Positions 10,156 to 24,700 of a stretch of DNA of 64,000 bases are shown piece after piece. Both the position numbers and the translations under genes were made by a program. Location of the stretch: NCBI GenBank assembly GCA_019914945.1, contig CM034102.1, positions 10,653,501 through 10,717,500 on the forward strand, read 5' to 3'. The DNA comes from Typha latifolia. Lineage: Eukaryota > Streptophyta > Magnoliopsida > Poales > Typhaceae. The notes below the pieces were generated by a model, which saw only the letters and a list, made by a program, of their open reading frames with translations, was not told the origin of the DNA and did not search any database. Every line of letters begins with the position of its first letter. Positions within the stretch are counted from its first letter, which is position 1.

Positions 10156-12729
10156 AGGGGAACTAATGTGGCTCTTATGTCCCAATTGATGCCATATATA
10201 TTGCTTCTAAATAGAATTTTTCTATTTTCACTGGCACCACATCTACTGTGAAATCTTCAATTAGATACAATTGTAACAGTGACAAAATCATACAATGATG
10301 CTTAGGAAAACAACATGACAACTTTGAGTTTTTGAGCAATTCTGAGCATAAACAATTTGGGTTATATATATGTCTCTGATAATGATTTCATTTCTTATCC
10401 CTTCGAATAAGATTCTGATATGATCATCTTAAATCCAAAACATACTCATATATTATAATATTCGGGTAGTCTAACTCAAATAAATGATGTATCTGGATCT
10501 GCAGCTATATATCTACCCAAACAAACTAAAATATTATGAAAGTAGTAAATTAAGAACGTAATGGACTTTGACGTGATCGCTGGTTCATTTATCCTACACA
10601 TCGCTTGAAATGATATAACTTCAGTCATGAAGCTAAACGTAGTCATTTGTGCCTGCCCTATTACTCGCTACTAGACCTGACCATTGTTTGCGTTCAGTTC
10701 GGGCCCAACTCTAAGCCAACTGTGGTTTAGGGACTTGACTGGGTTTGTGGTATCAAGGCACCCAATCACACCATGTACTCATTTCAATTGGCTTTAGGGG
10801 AGACAAAACTTGACCCAATATGATAACTCAGTTTTTAAATAGGCTTAGATATGATGTCAGGTTCAGGTCATAAATATATTAACTCACCTAATACGATTAA
10901 TAATTGAGTCATGTTCTTATTTATTATTTTAACCTCTTTAACCCATTTGTGACGTGACCCGCTCACAAGTTAACGACACAATAATTCAATTATGACTGAA
11001 TAGCTTGTTTATAACAAAAAAATATTGTTTATAATTCGAATAACCTATGTCACTCGGTATTTTTTTTTTTTAAACCTATGTAACCCAGTTAATAAATGAA
11101 TCTTATTCATATTTTCATTGCCACGACTAAATCAAAACCTGGCTAACTTGATTCGATTGCTGACACTAATTGGCTTAATAAACACAATGAAATGAGTAAT
11201 GAATGTGGTTTGAGTTAAATGAGGAGCATGCATAAGAGAGATTGTGTGTACCAAAATGAAGAGAAGGTTCTCTATTCTTGCCATAGATAAGAGAAATTGT
11301 GTGTAACAAAATGATGAGAAGGTTCTCTGGCCTTTTTTGTTTGGTCGGAGGTGTTGATCAAGAGATTCCAGAACTGGTTTTCTTATGTGAGGGCCAAGTA
11401 AGAAACCTTTCTCCTTATGGATATTGATGCCTATTGTAGTAAAATGGTGAGGTCACACTACTTGTATCTAATAATCTTAATATTCAATTTATTTCTTCTC
11501 CGTGCTTTAGAATATAGCCCAGTGCTAAGTAAACCAAGTATTATTCTTGTATTGGTGCACTTATAGCTTCTCGTGTTCTCATCTTTCTCCACGTTTATAT
11601 GTCTTGAGCTTGGGTGTTGTACTATGGTTAGAGCCATTTGCTTCGGTGTAGGAAGTATTTTAGTTCTAGTGGCATAAAAGAGGTTCTCTTTTTGTAGAGA
11701 ATAATTATTCTATTTTCGAGCTCAATTCCCTTTTATATACTTCTAATGTTCTCACTCCACCAAACCCTACTAACAATCAGGTGAGGTGAAGGACGAGCTC
11801 TCTGCTCTGTTAGCATTAAAAATTTGACATATTACCACTATGTAGCAATGTGTGTACCATCGCACTTGTTACTACTTAGTGCAATTGTAAAAACGAATGC
11901 ATTTCTATAGATCGTCTTACAAAAATACGAGAATACAAGAGCGTATCTATTTAATAAGATTTTAAATAATATAGAAATAAGTCGGGCCTCAGAATTTAAA
12001 CTTGAACTAAAATAGCTTAACCCATCTTGGGTTAAGCTAAGCGGGTCAGGCTAGCCATGCTCCGCTTACCCATCACAACAGAGATTTACGAAAGATAGTA
12101 GTGGATCAAAATAAAATTCTTCATCTACCTTTAGCTTTTTCGCAGAGAGTCATAACAAGAAATTTCACATTACAAAGATTTCCAATTTTCCTACAGTAAC
12201 AAATGCGAATGCAAGTATGAACACATCTAAAATAATAGAAAATTCTTATTATATTTGAGAGAAGTGAGAATTTAAATGGAGTCCTAATTAAACAGTGCAG
12301 AATTTAAACTCGAAACACATACAATATGAACCTCTTTAACCATCTAAGCATTATTTGATCGACAGAGAAAACATTCTCATTATTGATTGCTGCTTATTCT
12401 TTTCGCCCAAAACCAAATATCCAGACCATGTTAGAGTTTTGTTGCCAGTGAACAATCGAATCCTTAAGAGTTGAAAAATATACAAGATCCATTACAATCA
12501 AATCCTTAAGAGTTGACAACATATACAAGATCCATTAGCTTCACCATCATGGCAGCGTCTGACGTCAGCTCTTTTCATTCCACATCATTCATATGTGCTG
12601 GACAAAAGACCAGTGCTAAATATGTGCTTTGCATTTGGTATTCTCTGTCTTCAATGAGAGCATGTGCTGGCATGTGTTGTAATGGAGGCTCCGGGATGCG
12701 AATTCTCAACTGCTATGCAATCAGTTTAC
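10156..12729. other. Intergenic DNA with old repeats
   Basis: No gene recognised. 10670-11170 is rich in GGGCCCAACT/TTAAC-type words and resembles a decayed hAT-like repeat. About 11229-11325 is a 50-60-base direct duplication containing AGAAGGTTCTCT twice. 12014-12038 is a perfect 10-bp inverted repeat with a 5-base loop. The last few hundred bases are the 3' flank of the minus-strand DUF547 gene. Confidence 0.4.
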
Positions 12730-15700
12730 TTACAAAGATCTCTGCGAGCTCTTGTAATTCGGTAAGAAGAGATAACGGAACCTTGAATCAAATGGGACGC
12801 TACTAAAACTTCGTACACCAAGGAACCTCTGCTTCCGGTGTGATTCGGAATCCCTAACAACTGTAACTTGATCAGGTGAAAGGTAACGACAGATCCAGTC
12901 AACAAGCAGCGAATCTTCCACCACAGTGTTACCAAAACTGTGCAGCAGATTTGGCACTAATAGCTTTCCTTCATCACTTATACCAATTGATGCTCGGATA
13001 TAATCCCTCATTGAGTTATGAAGTTCATTGTGAACATTGTCAGCAGAGAAGATTCTTACCTGAATAACAATAGTACGAAGATGTTTAGCTGTAGGAAAGG
13101 AATACTAGTAAAGTAGTAATAGTGACTAGTTGAAGGATATTTCTAGTTTCTCTCTGTTCCAGCTAACTCTTATGGCGTGAAACTTTCTTCTTACAAAAAG
13201 GGAACTTCAGTTTTAACAGGGAATTTCCATGTAGCTGAGCAGAATTTAAATAGGAAAATATAATTCATACTAATTGATTCATGAAACAAGTGCTTTCATT
13301 GTTCCACTATTTTCATAACTGAATGGAGAACTAGAACATTAACTCACTGCAGGTGAAGAAAACATTCCACAACTGAGAGCAAAAAGTGCCAGAGGTTCAG
13401 GGTTGTCAACTGAATACTTCCTGTGCTCCTCAGAAATCTTCAACTTATGAAGATTCAACATTAAAGCCTGGAAGCAGCATGACTGAGGATTATGACATGA
13501 AATCAAGATGCGAACAACTTAACAGACAGAAAACAGCATACAAGTTGTGGTCGATGAGTGGGAGCATTCATCTTTAGGATGACAAATTCAATCTCAGCTG
13601 CACTAAATGACCTGCCACCTACTGCATAACATGCCTGCACCATCCAGATCTTTTTCTCAACATACACAATCAAAATTTTAACAAGAACAGAATGGGAAGC
13701 ATTCAAACCTTCTGCATTAGCGAGAAAAGTTCCACGTCGTTTCTCGGAAAACCATATGCTAAATAGGCCTGAGAGATTTCAAGAGGAGTAAACTTTACTA
13801 GAAATCCTTCAAAGACATTAAAATCAAATGAAAGGGATTTAGCTATAATAACATTATCCATATTAAATAGATAAAAAAGTAAATGTCCAAATAATGTAAA
13901 TATGTGTTCAAGAAAAACAAATGCAGATCGAAATACATATGAATAGGAAAATGTTTTGAATAAGGCAACTACTCAAGCTGAATGAACAGAATGAAATAAA
14001 ATCAGTCGTGAACTCATAATTTTACTTGAAAGATAGAAACAACATTGCTTATATAATGTTAAGTTTTTAATTGTTGACAATTGTGTACAAAATATTCTAA
14101 GTGTATTTTTACATGTATATGAGTTTTATACAAGTCTAGAAAATCTCTAGTTTGAAGAATTGCAAGATTATTGGAGCAAAGTTGATGAGTTCACACCACG
14201 TTTACAAACGCGTTCGAACGCGGTGCGTTCACACAGACCGAGAGCTATGTTCACAAACGCGTTCGAACGCGGATACTTGCGTTCACACAGATCAAGAGCT
14301 GCATTCACAAACACGTTCGAACGCGAGTACTTGCGTTGACACAGACCGAGAGCAGCGTTCACAAACGCATTCGAACGCAACTTGAAAAGTTCAACCTGTC
14401 GCGTTCGAATGCACTTGAGCCCGTTCGAACGCACCTGAGATCAAGTCAGGCTGTTCGAACGCACCCGGGCTGCGTTTGAACGCACCAACGAAGTTTGATA
14501 TTCTTAGACTTTCGTGAGTTCGGATAAGACTTGAATTTGGCTCTATCTTGGAGATCATAAATAAGGATTGTGATGCCCTAACTCTAGTGTGGTTGAAGAA
14601 GTATTATTGAAGGAGACTTCCTGAGGCTACATCGGTTCTTCAACTAACAAGGTCCTACTCTTCTGAAAGCTTAATCTTTCGTCTTAAGGTCTATCTAAAC
14701 GAAAGATCAATCTCGAGGGTTACTAAGGTTGGACATCAATCACGAGAAGCAGTGAATTGTAGGTTCTAGCGAGCAAGACTGAGAGGAATAAAGTCGTTTG
14801 GATCGATGAGTTGTTTTGTGAGTCAGTCTTGTAACTGCTACTATCCTAGTGATTGGTTTTGATCCGAGTTTGGATCCGTGATTTTTTTCCATTTGGATTT
14901 TTCCACGTTAAAATCTTGGCGTTCATCTCTGCTTTCGTTTTTAATGTTTCTTGAGACTTTTACTTAAACGAACGAGTGATATCATTGCCTAGTATTTAGA
15001 TACATACTTGTGTCTAGGGGTTTTTCATATAATTCTGCCATGCTCCCTAATGCAATAAGTTCATTTCTGTCATTGACAAAAACAACATTAGATGGTACTT
15101 AGTTCTGCTGTACTTGTTATGGATCTCCAGATATGTGTAGTAGCACAAAGAAAATGAGAAAACAATATCATAACTGTCTAAGGGCACCACTTCCTATGGG
15201 GGTAACCCCTTGCACTAAGGAGGTCATGGGTTCAAATGAAAAAATAGCATCAAAAGGGGGTTGTCGAGTGCATACTGAGAAATTAGGATTTTTGAAAAAT
15301 AATTAGCATTGCATCCTGCACCTCTTTTGCAATAGCAAAGTGAGAGTCCTTGTACACCTAATGGAGATAACATTGCATTGGATTAAGGTGTTTGTGAGCG
15401 CTCCCGCACAACAAACTGGTATCAGCACTTCGACAGGTTTGATCGCTCATTGAGAAGATATTGCAAGAATCATCTTTAAAGTCAGAAGTGAAGAGGCTGG
15501 TTTCAAATACGAAATTCAAAGTAGAAAAATTTAATGACACAAATAACTTTGGCATGTGACAATATGAAGTTATGGATATTTTGTTCCAACAATAGTTGGA
15601 TATTACACTAGAGGAGAGAAGATAAGCTACCAAGGCTTGCAACACTTTTGTTTTGAAAAAGATCAAAAGTACTTTGTTATGAAGGAGACATCAGCAAGAA

Positions 15701-18700
15701 GATAGTATATGATGATGAAGATGAAAAACATAAAAAATCAACTTTATTTGAAGAAGAAATTTTTTCTCTTCCATTTAGAAAAGGTACTATTTTGAATGAG
15801 CATGTGAATGATTATAATAGAATACTCGCAGATTTGCAAAATTTGGATAAAACACCTTGTTATTGAATTCGTTGCCTAATACATATAATTATTTGACTAC
15901 TACCTTATGGAAAAGATTCAATCTGTTACGGTGAAAATGTAAATGCATTAATAAAAATGAATACTAAATGATGAATAAGCAAGTTCACATGAACTCTCCT
16001 TCTGGTGCTCTGATAGTGGGGTAGATCAAAGAGAAAAAAGTTCAACAAGAAGGACCAATGTCTGACAGGGTAATTTTTCCGATAGATTAATGCTTGTGTT
16101 GTTGCAAGTTTGCAATGAAGAGCATTAAAAAAAGGATTGTCATATATTGAGTAGCACTGACTAGAAGAACCAAAAGTAAATTTCACAGAACTTGAGGATG
16201 AGAATTTTGATATTGCAACAACTAGATTTTGGATTCAGGTTTACGCGTATCAAATGTGTTTCAATCACGATTCATTTTGCCCCTTTGAGAAAAGATGAAT
16301 AATGATGTTGTTGCTTTATGTAATGAAAAGGCCCACAAATTAAAGGAATTGGCATAGTTCATTTGCAGTGGCATAATAGACTAGTGAGGGTTAAAAGTTG
16401 TTCACTTAGAATTGAAGAAGAATATCATCCTATTTAAGTAGGGATTGATGTGCATATCATCTCATTAAGTAAGGATTAATGTGCATATCATCCTATTTAA
16501 GTAAGGTCATTCGCGTGTAGGGTCGAGGGATATGGCCCTAGTTTGCTAGGCACGTCTTCAACCGGCAATTGATGTCACTAGTTAGGAGGATTTGCATAAG
16601 AACTTCAATCTTCCGCTGGATTGCCTCAATGTTCCATTGGTTCGCCTCTATGCTCTGCATAACCTGCTGCTGGTATGCCTCTATCCATTCTAAAATTCAA
16701 TCCATGGAAATAGAAGCCGGATTTGCCTCCATAGGTGTCGCAGGTGGCCACGAACCGCTTGGTGGTGAATTGGTAGGTTCCGTGGATACCGTGTCCTATT
16801 GGGACATGGATGACCGCGTGTTGGCCATTGTTTACAGCCAAGGACCAATCTGCTATGGTACCAATTGATACAAACCGACTTGATCCAATTCATAATAGTT
16901 TCTAGACAAATTCGATGATAGAATTTTCGAGAGCAATTTCGTCAGATCTACCCATTGGGTTCTCTTGAAAATTAGATAATTTTGTCTCTTGAAGAGAACT
17001 TTCTAATGAATTAAGATCGCTAGGTTTGGCCGGTTAGATATTAAGACTTCGACCAAATAGTGGCTGAAGGTTGGAGATATGTTCTAGGCAGGAACGTGAA
17101 TTGACAGATAATTGAGAGAAAGAGAAGATGGAGGAGAGGAGGCTGCTTAGGGACAAGGGTGGTGCGGCCAGATGAAGAGGGTTTCGGCAGCCTAGGAGGG
17201 GACAAGACTGATCCAGTAGGTGACGATTGATGAAAGAGAGAGGAGGAGGAGAAGTTGAGGCCGACCGCCAAGTTGAGAGAGGAGAGAGGGGGGGGACAAT
17301 GCTTGAGCCAAATAATTCTTGATGAATGCATAACTGAATAAGGTTGCACTCCACATATATATAGAGGCTAATCATAAACTTACTTGAACTAGGATTTGCC
17401 ATAAAACTTGTAGACTTAACTAAGATTTTTCTTAAGGACTTACATGACTTAACTAAACTACTGTCCTTGTCTTAGATTAATTCTCTGTTTCTCTACAAAT
17501 AGAGCCCAAATCTAAAGAAATTTTGAAAACAAAAGTTCTAAATCATAATGTTACTGATTTTCTCCAATTGGTTCTAGATCATAACTCACATAAGCTAATA
17601 AGATTATTAAGATAAATAAACTCGATCCATCGAGCTTAATGTCCCCATAATGTGATCCGACCTGACCACATTCATATCAGCTATTTATATGAAACTTTGA
17701 TTATCACAATAAAGAGTAGTTGGTGTAGGGATAGATACTACAATATGACCCAACAAACGACAAAGGTGAATAATTTCTTTAGGAGTAGTAGACATAGCCC
17801 TATACTCTGCCTCAGTACTAGAGAGAAACAATTTCTTGCTTTTTGCTCCGCCAGGAGATAAGAGAATTACTAAGAAGCAAACGGAATCTAATGGTAGAAA
17901 GACGAGTGATAAGATATTCAACCCAACCACCATCAAAATAAGCACAAAACACAAAAGATGAATGCATGGACATCAAAGGAGAGCAAATAGTAGTACCTCA
18001 CATATATCTAAAGAAATCGATGAAGTGGTAAATGAACAGACTGAAGGACTGCCACAAACTAAGGATGCTTACTGCATGAGAGATGACTCACAAGTTATCT
18101 ATATCTAGTCGGATATGTCAATGGCACACTATCTGTAGGATGAAGCTTCGCATGAAGCTCCAGAGGTGTATCAATTGTTCTATCATCAGATATAACTACT
18201 TGACTAATCAAATTAGAAGCATACTTTTCTTGAGATACAAATATGCCTTTCTCACTACTCACTATGAGCAATCTCAAGACCCCGAAAATAATCTAGAAGG
18301 CCCATATCCTTCATCTAAGAATGCTAAGATAGGTGTTCCTGCAAAACCCTAATAGCAGTTGAATCATCACCAATAATAATCATGCAATCTACATAGAGAA
18401 GTAGAACAACCAGTCCTTGAGATAATGAATGCACAAACATAGAGTGATCATAATTAATAAGCACTATCAACGTAACTAGATCGGTCATAGCTCGATGAAT
18501 CCACTCAAACAAGGACGAGATGGCACAATGAAGGCGACAAACGTGAAATGTAGGAACAAAAAGGGCAAGTGGAGGCTGCATATAAACTATCTCAGTTAAC
18601 TAACCATGAAGAAATGCATTCTTCATCTCTATTTGAAATAAGGTCAATGACGAACGACAGCCATCACAGGGAGAGTGCGTACAATAGTCATCTAAGCTAC

Positions 18701-21700
18701 TCGAGCAAATGTCTCCTCATAATCAATACTCCTAAGTGAAACCTCTGGCAATCAGACGAGCTTTGCATTGCTCAATAGATCCACCAAGCAGTCTCTTGAT
18801 TTTGCAAACCCATTTATAGCTGATAGGTTTAATTCCACTTGGTAGATGAATAATATCCCAAGTCTGAATGCGCTCAAAAGTTTAGAACTCTTCACCCATA
18901 GCACGTTGCCATTGAGGATGGACACCCTCCTAATAAGAAAATAGGCCCATGATCTACATGAAGAATTGTCAAAAATGTACGAAACTCAAAAGAATAGCAG
19001 GCAACATCAACATAGCCATATCTCTGAGGAGATGGATGCACACGTTGAGATCAGCAAGGACCCGCAATACTAGGTTATAGGATTAAACTGTTGAGAGTAC
19101 ACTTGACTGCCAAGAGGACGACTAGAAGAAAGCACTAGGACACTCAACAGGAGGCTCCACAAACGAATATGGAGTAGGCAAAGGTTCAAGCGAAAGCTGA
19201 GATTCTAAGATTCTGAGACTCCTAAGAGTAATAAAGGGTATCTTCTATAAAAGTGACATGACAAGCTCTCCAAGTTCGATAAATTAAAAGGATCATAGCA
19301 ACGATAACCTTTATGCTCAAAACTATAGTTAAATGAACACAGCCTACAAATCTAGTGAACAACTTATCATACTCATGATGAGAAAGTAGAACAAAGCAAG
19401 TACACCCATGAAGATGAGTGTAATTAGGCTTAACGGAGAAAAGAAATTCACGAGGAAATGGACGTCGTGTAAGGGTTGAGGGCATGTGATTGATAAGAGT
19501 GACAGAGGTTAAAAAAGCTTCTGACCAAAAGAAACAAGGAACATATAAGTTGAGATGAAGAGCACCAATAGTTTTTTAGATACCCAATGTTTCTGTTTTG
19601 CTACACTGTTTTTCTCATGAGTGTAGGGACAAGATTGTAGAAGAAAAGTGCCATGAGAATGAAAAAAGGAATGCATAGCAGCAGAAATGTACTCTTGGGC
19701 ACACCTGAACCTAAAAAATCTAATGCGTTTATGATACTGTGTGCTGATTCTAGAAGTAACAATTTGATGAATCTAGGGAATCTCAAATCTAGACAAATGA
19801 TATAAACTTAGGTATATGTAAAGAAATTATCAATAAAACTCACATAACACAAATATCCACACATAGAAGGTAAAGGTGAATCCCCAAATATTATAATGGA
19901 CAAAATCAAACTGAGAAATGCTTTTCTAATTACTTGAAGAAAAAAGAGGGGCCAAATGTTTGGGCAATTTGCAACCAACGCAATCTAATAAAAAACTAAA
20001 GGAATCTCATCCTAATGCTCTAGAATGGAAAAGACCTTTAAGACGAAACTCTGACATATGACCTAAACAACAATGCCATGAATCGGTAGGTGAGATAGCA
20101 ACACAAACAAAATGGGAAGTATGTGATATAGGTAAATTAAGAAAGGATATATGGTAAAGGCCACTAGATCTACGACCAACTCCAATCTCCTGGCTAGTAT
20201 GCGGATCCTACACGACAGAAAAAGTAGTAGTAAATAAAACATTATAGCTAGGAGTCACAAATACTACTGATAGAGAGAATATTCATGATTAGATCAGGAA
20301 CATGCAAAACATGAGGTAGTGTAAGATGACTAGAAACTCAGAATTGGTGGTAATAGACCCAGACTGACAAATGAGAGAAGAGATCCATTTGCAATCTGAA
20401 GTGATGGCAAGTGAGATGTGGATGTGCAAGAAGTAATAATAGAAGAATTTGGAGTCATATACTGAATAGGGTGTGAGTCCACAATCTAAGTGCCACAAGT
20501 AATACCAAAAGTGGCAGACATGGCTCAATGATCAATCGGAGAGGACACTGGATGCTGAAAAATACAACTGACTCTATCGAGTAAGTGTTTGCTTAATCTG
20601 CTGAAGACGATCTGGTGGATTAGCAATAGCAGAAGTAGTAGAAGATATTTTAGGAGATATGTTGGTAGTCACAGCTGCAGTTCTTAAGATACAAGTCTCA
20701 ACCAGGTGTCCCAGCTTATGATAATGAGAACACTTTGGACAAGGGCGAGAGAAATCAGTGCTACAAGATGCAATAGAAGCTGCTGCAAGAATCTTGTCCA
20801 CCCTAGTAGACAAGATAGACACTAGTGGAGTTGATTGAGACTGAAGAATACGAAGTCATGTCTTCTCACCAATTAAGTCAGCCACAGCAAACACTAGACT
20901 TGGTAAGGTGCCACGATGGACCAAAGACACTGCTAAAAGGCAAACTCAAGATAAAGAGCATACAAAACTGATCAAGCTGGCAATATTCTGTGATGACCTC
21001 ATAGTATGTAGGATATGATGTTCTAGTAAACTGAAAAGGAATGAGGGGCTCTAGAGCTTGCAATTCACACCAGAAAACCAGAATATAACTGTAAAACTAT
21101 TGTACAGTACTATTAACCATGTTGAGTGGCTTGAGCATCAGACAAAAGATGATAGTCGCGAGCATTACTTGATTCAACAAAACAGGTTCAAAGATAGCTC
21201 CAAAGATCCACTGCAGTAGTAAAACAAATAAGATCCGATCGAAAAGCCTTATCGATTGATGCAACCAGATAGGCTCAAACACATTTATCACAAGCCTTCC
21301 AAGCGGCGTATTCTTTGGTAGCTTGCTCTTTCTCTTCTAGAGAATAAGGAGGCACGAGACTAGATTTGTTAAGATGACTCATGATATTACGATCATCAAA
21401 TGCACACTCTATCATTGCAAACCAATACAGCTAGTCTGCAACTGTTACAAGCATAAAATCAGCAAATGGAGGAAGATAATCACGAACAAGATCTATGGAA
21501 ATGATGACAATCTCCATTGCTGGGACCACTTGAGAAAAGGATTCCACACAAAAGAACACAATAGAGAGAACCCTTCAAGAGCAAGAAAGGGAGGCTTTCC
21601 ATAATCTCTCTGATGCAAAACGTGGCGGAGAGAGAGATGGAGGAGGAAACTAAGGGAGAAAGGGATGAAGTTTCACACCTCCACCCTAAAAATGGTTTCA

Positions 21701-24700
21701 CACTAAGGTTTTCAAAAGAGCAAAGTCAAATAATCTTTTCATTAACCTCAAAAGAAAATACAACTAGTGTATATATAGATCTAAAATGGAATTAAGAAAA
21801 AGATACCTAGATAGGAAATAAACAAAAGACACCTTACATAAATAAAAATCATAACCAAATTCCTATAGGGGGGATCATCAACTGTCGGCGTCTCCTATGC
21901 TGATACACACGCCATCAAATCATGTCAGTGATGTCCATATCACTCTCTCACACATCAATGTTGCTAGAATTGGAAAAAATAAGAGGAGCTCAAGGATTTC
22001 ATAAGAAGCCAGTGGTGGGGAACTATGGAGGATTTTTCATGAGTACCATCTGTAGAAGAGATTTGATAGAGGAAATCGCCAAGCACTCCCTACCACGAGT
22101 GTCATTTTGCCAGGTTGTGGAAAGCTCAAGGATTTCACTAGTGTGCTCACTAATTCGCCGGTTGAGTGGAGCTCAATAGGTCATCAGGTTAAGGAGAACT
22201 TCACAGGAGATCAGAGCTTGACGGTTTGTTGCAATCACATGATGAGTCCAACCAGGGAAGATCAATGGGTGGGAGATTTCAACAGGAAAAGAAAAAGACA
22301 AGAAGAAGAGAATTCCTACCCGGATTATGATACCACCATGTAACAAGAGAAAAAAACTCTAATATTTTCTCGTTAGGTAAGAGGTATATATAAATATAGC
22401 CATGAGATAGATTGTCCCTTGTATCATAAAAACATATATACGTTAACACTTATTACAGTAGGGAACTAATCTATTTTATGAATAAAGTCCCTAACAACAA
22501 CATGACCACACAATATGAATAAAGTCCACTAATTGCAGTTTTGTTTTATTTTTTTAAACTGACCAAATTATTTAAGATAATACCTCAAATATGACAAACA
22601 ATAATTTGAAATGTGATCATCATCTAAATGGAATTATTATCAGAATCCAAAGCAATGAACAATATAGAACTGGAAGTTTCAATCCAAAAGTGCATAAAAT
22701 GAAGAACACACATTGATTTGCTTCTTCTAGTAAAGAAAAAAATTTCTCAGTTGAAATTGATATCTAAGAAGCAAGAAATGAATTGATTGCGCGAAAATTG
22801 TGTAGAATGTAATATCAATATGCAGTTTCAAAACAATGATTTTTATGCAAGGATTTATTAGCTAAAGTAGCAAAGTATCAGGAAAATGCTGCCTTGAAAG
22901 TAGCTGATGACATGTAATAATACTGATTGTTCATTAGTGATGACAAGGAACTGAATTCGCAATTGTGATGACAGAGTTCTATGCAGTCAACAAAATCAAC
23001 CTAATAGAAAGGTGCAAAAGAAACATGTCTGTATCAAACGTACATGCATTATCAAGGCATTATATAAGTTGATCCAGAATGCCAGCCGCTCATTGCAACT
23101 CATCCAAGCAGGGTTCACATTAGCTAGTTGCTCCACAAGAAATCTACAGTAAATGTAGGCAAAAGAGAAAAGATATAAGCACTCACTGTTGAGCATCAAG
23201 TAAAAATGTGCTACTGCATGAACCATTCGTCTTTTTGGGCAAGTACCAAATAGCCCTGAGCAAACTGTTTTTATAGGTTGCTATTTTAATCATGACAGAG
23301 TTAATCTTGAAAAATGAAGATATATATCACTGGCACTGATGGGCATGCAGTCTAGAATAGTGAAAAGCTTGTTGGTTGACTTGGTTCACAGGGACACATA
23401 CTCATTTTAAAGAACTACATTTGAGAGTTGGACATAAATTGCAACACCAAAACAGATACCATCCATAATGGTGATCATTGAGTAATAATTTATCTTTGGC
23501 AAACAACATTTCTCAAACAAACTACTATCTTTGTATCGTCAAAAATATCACATTATACTTGGCTTACGTAAATTACCAAAAGGCCTTTCTATTCAAAATA
23601 ATTCGAGAAACATAATGGAAAGAGGAAAATTTATGCACACTGCTCATTGGGTACTTTTTCACCTGATTTACACATCTGATGCCAGTCTCTCAATTCCATT
23701 ACAATAATATATTCATTTTCTCTTTGTTGACCAAAATATCTAATTTCTTCATACTTATGTTTGAGGCTTGTCATTGCAACTTTAGAAGCAATACAATGAT
23801 ACATTGATGCCATTGCCAATTAGAAATAAATTACTATCATGTATTGTATAGAGAAAAACAATATGTGTGTGTGTGCACGCTTTTGTTGATATGCTAAAAT
23901 AACACAAACATAAGGTTAGACACCCACGAGGCAATATTACAAGTTCTTCATTTCTCTCACAAAGCTACTTAAACTTTCAAACTCAGCGAAATTTGATTAG
24001 ATCTGCCACAATTGAGGTAGATCTACAGTTACAAGAGGATTACCTTCCACATATCTAATTTCATGGTACATCTATGGAAAATACACCTTAAATTAGTGAA
24101 ATTTCGTTTCTTACCCTAATTTAAAACATTGAGAAAACTAAAAGCAATAGTGGAGTAGATGTACAATATTTGAGGTAGATAAATCATTTACATTTGTAAG
24201 AGGTTTATCTTCACAGAACTACCAATTTCATGATAGAACTATGGAAAATAGACCTTAAATCAGTCATATTTGAGGCAAATTTGGTTTTGCCCCAAATCCA
24301 TTGCGCAAATTTTGACAAGTCCGAAAATTGAAAGAAAAACTTGAGTAACTGTAATTTGCACTTATTAACACGCTCTCATTCTATACAGGTGGTTGGTGAA
24401 CTCTTATGTATTTTAGTTGTTGCATTATAGTCTTTATGTTGCATATCCCAAAGCCCTAAACATTGTTGCCAATTTAATGGATGAAAAATGAATCATAGTT
24501 TAAATACACTTCAGAATTAGTTTAGAAGATTAGTGAATAGAAGTGGGAAAAAAAAAAGCATGCCATGGTTGTGTCGATGGGACACCTATAAAGCCCTATT
24601 GTGAACCAGCCCAGAGCTAGTTGGTCTAGCCGAGTCAGGGTTGGTCTAGTTGAGTTGAGTCTAATCTAGTCTAGGATTGCTTGGAGAGCAAGTAACCTAT

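Noticed and set aside
14152..14434. Apparent proteins with an 18-residue repeat on both strands
   Set aside because: The repeat is the 54-bp DNA unit of the solo LTR read in frame; there is no gene context.
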